A stretch of 33,325 nt of DNA from Actinomycetota bacterium (GTDB taxonomy: Bacteria > Actinomycetota > Acidimicrobiia > Acidimicrobiales > Ilumatobacteraceae). The notes beneath the pieces are model-generated. The model did not search any database, was not told the origin of the DNA, and was given only the letters and a program-made list of their open reading frames with translations. The stretch is from positions 1-33,325 of the forward strand of contig VGAK01000019.1 in the NCBI GenBank assembly GCA_016870775.1, given 5' to 3'. A program made the position numbers and the translations under genes. Below, in pieces: positions 31,932-33,325 of this stretch (position 1 is its first letter; each line of letters starts with the position of its first letter).

Positions 31932-33325
31932 ATGAGCGCCGCGCCCGATCTCCAGACAGCCGCCACCGTCATCTCCACCGCGCGGGGAATGGTCGACACG
32001 GCGATCTCCTCGCTCGTTGCCAAGGGTGGGCCCGACTCGAATCAGACGTTGGCCTACGACATCGCCCATGTCGCGGCCGCCGTGGAGACCGCCCGGTCGC
32101 TGCTCGATTATGGCGCCAAGGGAACGGTCGAGGGCAACATCGCGTGCGCCTTCACCGCCGACATGGTCCACGATTTCGTCTCGCGACTCGTCGGGCGCGA
32201 GACCCTGTGGGGCATCGACCCATCGCAACTGTCGACGGTCCACGAGTTCGTCACGACGTACCGCGACCCCTCGTTCCTCGCCTCCCTCGCCGATGTCGCC
32301 GGACCGCGCCATCTCGCCGACGAGTTCGAGATGGTGCAGGACACGTTCCGATCCTTCGCCACCAAGGTGGTCGCACCGCGCGCCGAGCACGTGCACCGAC
32401 ACAACGGTGACGTCCCCGAGGACATCATCTCGGGACTCGCAGAGATCGGTGCGTTCGGTCTGTCGATCCCGGTGGAGTACGAGGGATTCAGCGAGGGTGG
32501 CGAGAGCGAGTACATGGCATCGGTCATCGCCACCGAGGAGCTCTCACGCGCGTCGCTCGGGATCGGAGGCTCGCTCATCACGCGCCCCGAGATCCTCACG
32601 CGAGCACTCGTCAAGGGCGGCACCGAGGAGCAGAAGCACGAGTGGCTGCCGAAGTTGGCCAGTGCCGAGGTGTTGTCTGCCGTAGCGGTCACCGAACCCG
32701 ACTACGGATCCGACGTGGCGGGGCTGAAGACGACCGCCGTCGAGGGCACCGACCCGAACGGAGAACTCGGCTGGGTCATCAACGGCGTCAAGACATGGTG
32801 CACCTTCGGTGCGAGGGCGAACGTTCTGATGCTGCTGGCACGCACCGATCCCGATCGCAGCAAAGCCCACCGCGGCCTCTCGCTCTTCATCGTGCCCAAG
32901 CCCGTCGGTGACGCCCACGGCTTCGTCTTCACCCAGGACGGTGGTGGCCGCATGGAGGGACGCCCGATCGACACGATCGGCTACCGCGGCATGCACTCCT
33001 ACGAGATTGCGATCGAGAACTGGTTCGTGCCCGAGTCCAATCTCATCGGTGGGCGCGACGGGCTCGGTCAGGGCTTCTATCTCCAGATGGCGGGCTTCGA
33101 GAACGGTCGCCTGCAGACGGCTGCGCGCGCCGTGGGCGTGATGCAGGCCGCGTACGAGGCGGCGCTCGACTACGCGCAGAACCGCGTCGTGTTCGGCAAG
33201 CCGATCAGCGACTACGAACTCACTCGCGTCAAGCTCGGCCGCATGGCCGTGCTCACCGAGGCCTCCCGCCAGTTCTCCTACGCGGTTGCGGGCCTCATGG
33301 GCAAGGGCGAGGGGGCCATGGAGGC
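31932..33325 (+). CDS. Acyl-CoA dehydrogenase with N-terminal extension (partial)
   Basis: FAD-dependent acyl-CoA dehydrogenase, cut by the window end after 464 codons. The usual fold begins only near residue 130 (DEFEMVQDTFRSFA); the first ~129 residues are a helical extension. Core motifs are LAEIGAFGLSIPVEYEG near 168-184, VAVTEPDYGSDVAGLKT near 253-269, GVKTWCTFGARA near 286-297 and IGYRGMHSYEI near 355-365. The extension and block sequences recall (2S)-methylsuccinyl-CoA dehydrogenase (Mcd), which would pair with the MaoC gene 1.4 kb away in the ethylmalonyl-CoA pathway. The substrate call is tentative. The ATG follows TAGCGT by 8 nt. No stop is seen within the window. Confidence 0.9.
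   Translation, partial: MSAAPDLQTAATVISTARGMVDTAISSLVAKGGPDSNQTLAYDIAHVAAAVETARSLLDYGAKGTVEGNIACAFTADMVHDFVSRLVGRETLWGIDPSQLSTVHEFVTTYRDPSFLASLADVAGPRHLADEFEMVQDTFRSFATKVVAPRAEHVHRHNGDVPEDIISGLAEIGAFGLSIPVEYEGFSEGGESEYMASVIATEELSRASLGIGGSLITRPEILTRALVKGGTEEQKHEWLPKLASAEVLSAVAVTEPDYGSDVAGLKTTAVEGTDPNGELGWVINGVKTWCTFGARANVLMLLARTDPDRSKAHRGLSLFIVPKPVGDAHGFVFTQDGGGRMEGRPIDTIGYRGMHSYEIAIENWFVPESNLIGGRDGLGQGFYLQMAGFENGRLQTAARAVGVMQAAYEAALDYAQNRVVFGKPISDYELTRVKLGRMAVLTEASRQFSYAVAGLMGKGEGAME

Noticed and set aside
31907-32685. Two plus-strand ORFs (31907-32410 and 32017-32685) over the acyl-CoA dehydrogenase
   Set aside because: Arg/Ser-rich frame shadows. The frame from ATG 31932 encodes a continuous dehydrogenase that is open at the window end.

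Overview
The window is a chromosomal segment of a high-GC actinobacterium. Several independent markers point there: a 28-residue bL37 ribosomal protein, the PafB/PafC WYL regulator pair, an F420-pathway nucleotidyltransferase (FbiD) divergent from gpsA as in mycobacteria, a DinB/maleylpyruvate-isomerase-like protein of the TIGR03084 type, a lysine/alanine-rich tail protein next to HU, and a MutY without NUDIX domain. The gene set and the dense use of leaderless starts would fit the class Acidimicrobiia, but that placement is an inference. There are no insertion sequences, phage genes, CRISPR arrays or rRNA genes. Coding density is very high and most intergenic gaps are under 130 bp.

Layout. 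46-5978: rnhB, a MOSC-domain protein, an unknown gene coupled to gpsA, then fbiD with a PIG-L deacetylase and a TIGR03084 protein. 6016-7144: HU followed by a separate Lys/Ala-rich gene, a strong terminator and a 564-bp structured gap. 7145-11308: PIN-PhoH ATPase, a DEDDh exonuclease and pafBC. 11362-16197: tetR-pgi, a DUF305 protein, an L,D-transpeptidase and a family 2 glycosyltransferase. 16261-20486: a small membrane protein, an E. coli-type argG, an enolase-superfamily racemase coupled to an M20 hydrolase, and tRNA-Leu(UAA). 20497-24257: an unknown gene, a Cas4/AddB-like Fe-S nuclease, a VOC protein, bL37, a secreted HNH nuclease and a ferredoxin. 24309-33325: oligopeptidase B, MauE-like and flavin reductase genes, an MBL hydrolase, an alpha/beta hydrolase, mutY, a MaoC hydratase, a multi-TM flippase/synthase-like protein and a long acyl-CoA dehydrogenase cut by the window end.

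Two signals recur. First, about twenty genes that head a transcription unit have a TAnnnT hexamer ending 6-9 nt before the start codon, so the transcript should begin at or next to the start codon. Genes inside operons instead overlap the preceding stop or carry a Shine-Dalgarno sequence. This rule fixed many of the starts given here. Second, divergent pairs pack their -10 elements back to back, and at rnhB/MOSC the two strands share one TA. The most unusual gene arrangement is HU: one TAA codon separates it, in the same frame, from a 54-residue Lys/Ala-rich tail, which looks like a HupB-type protein split in two.
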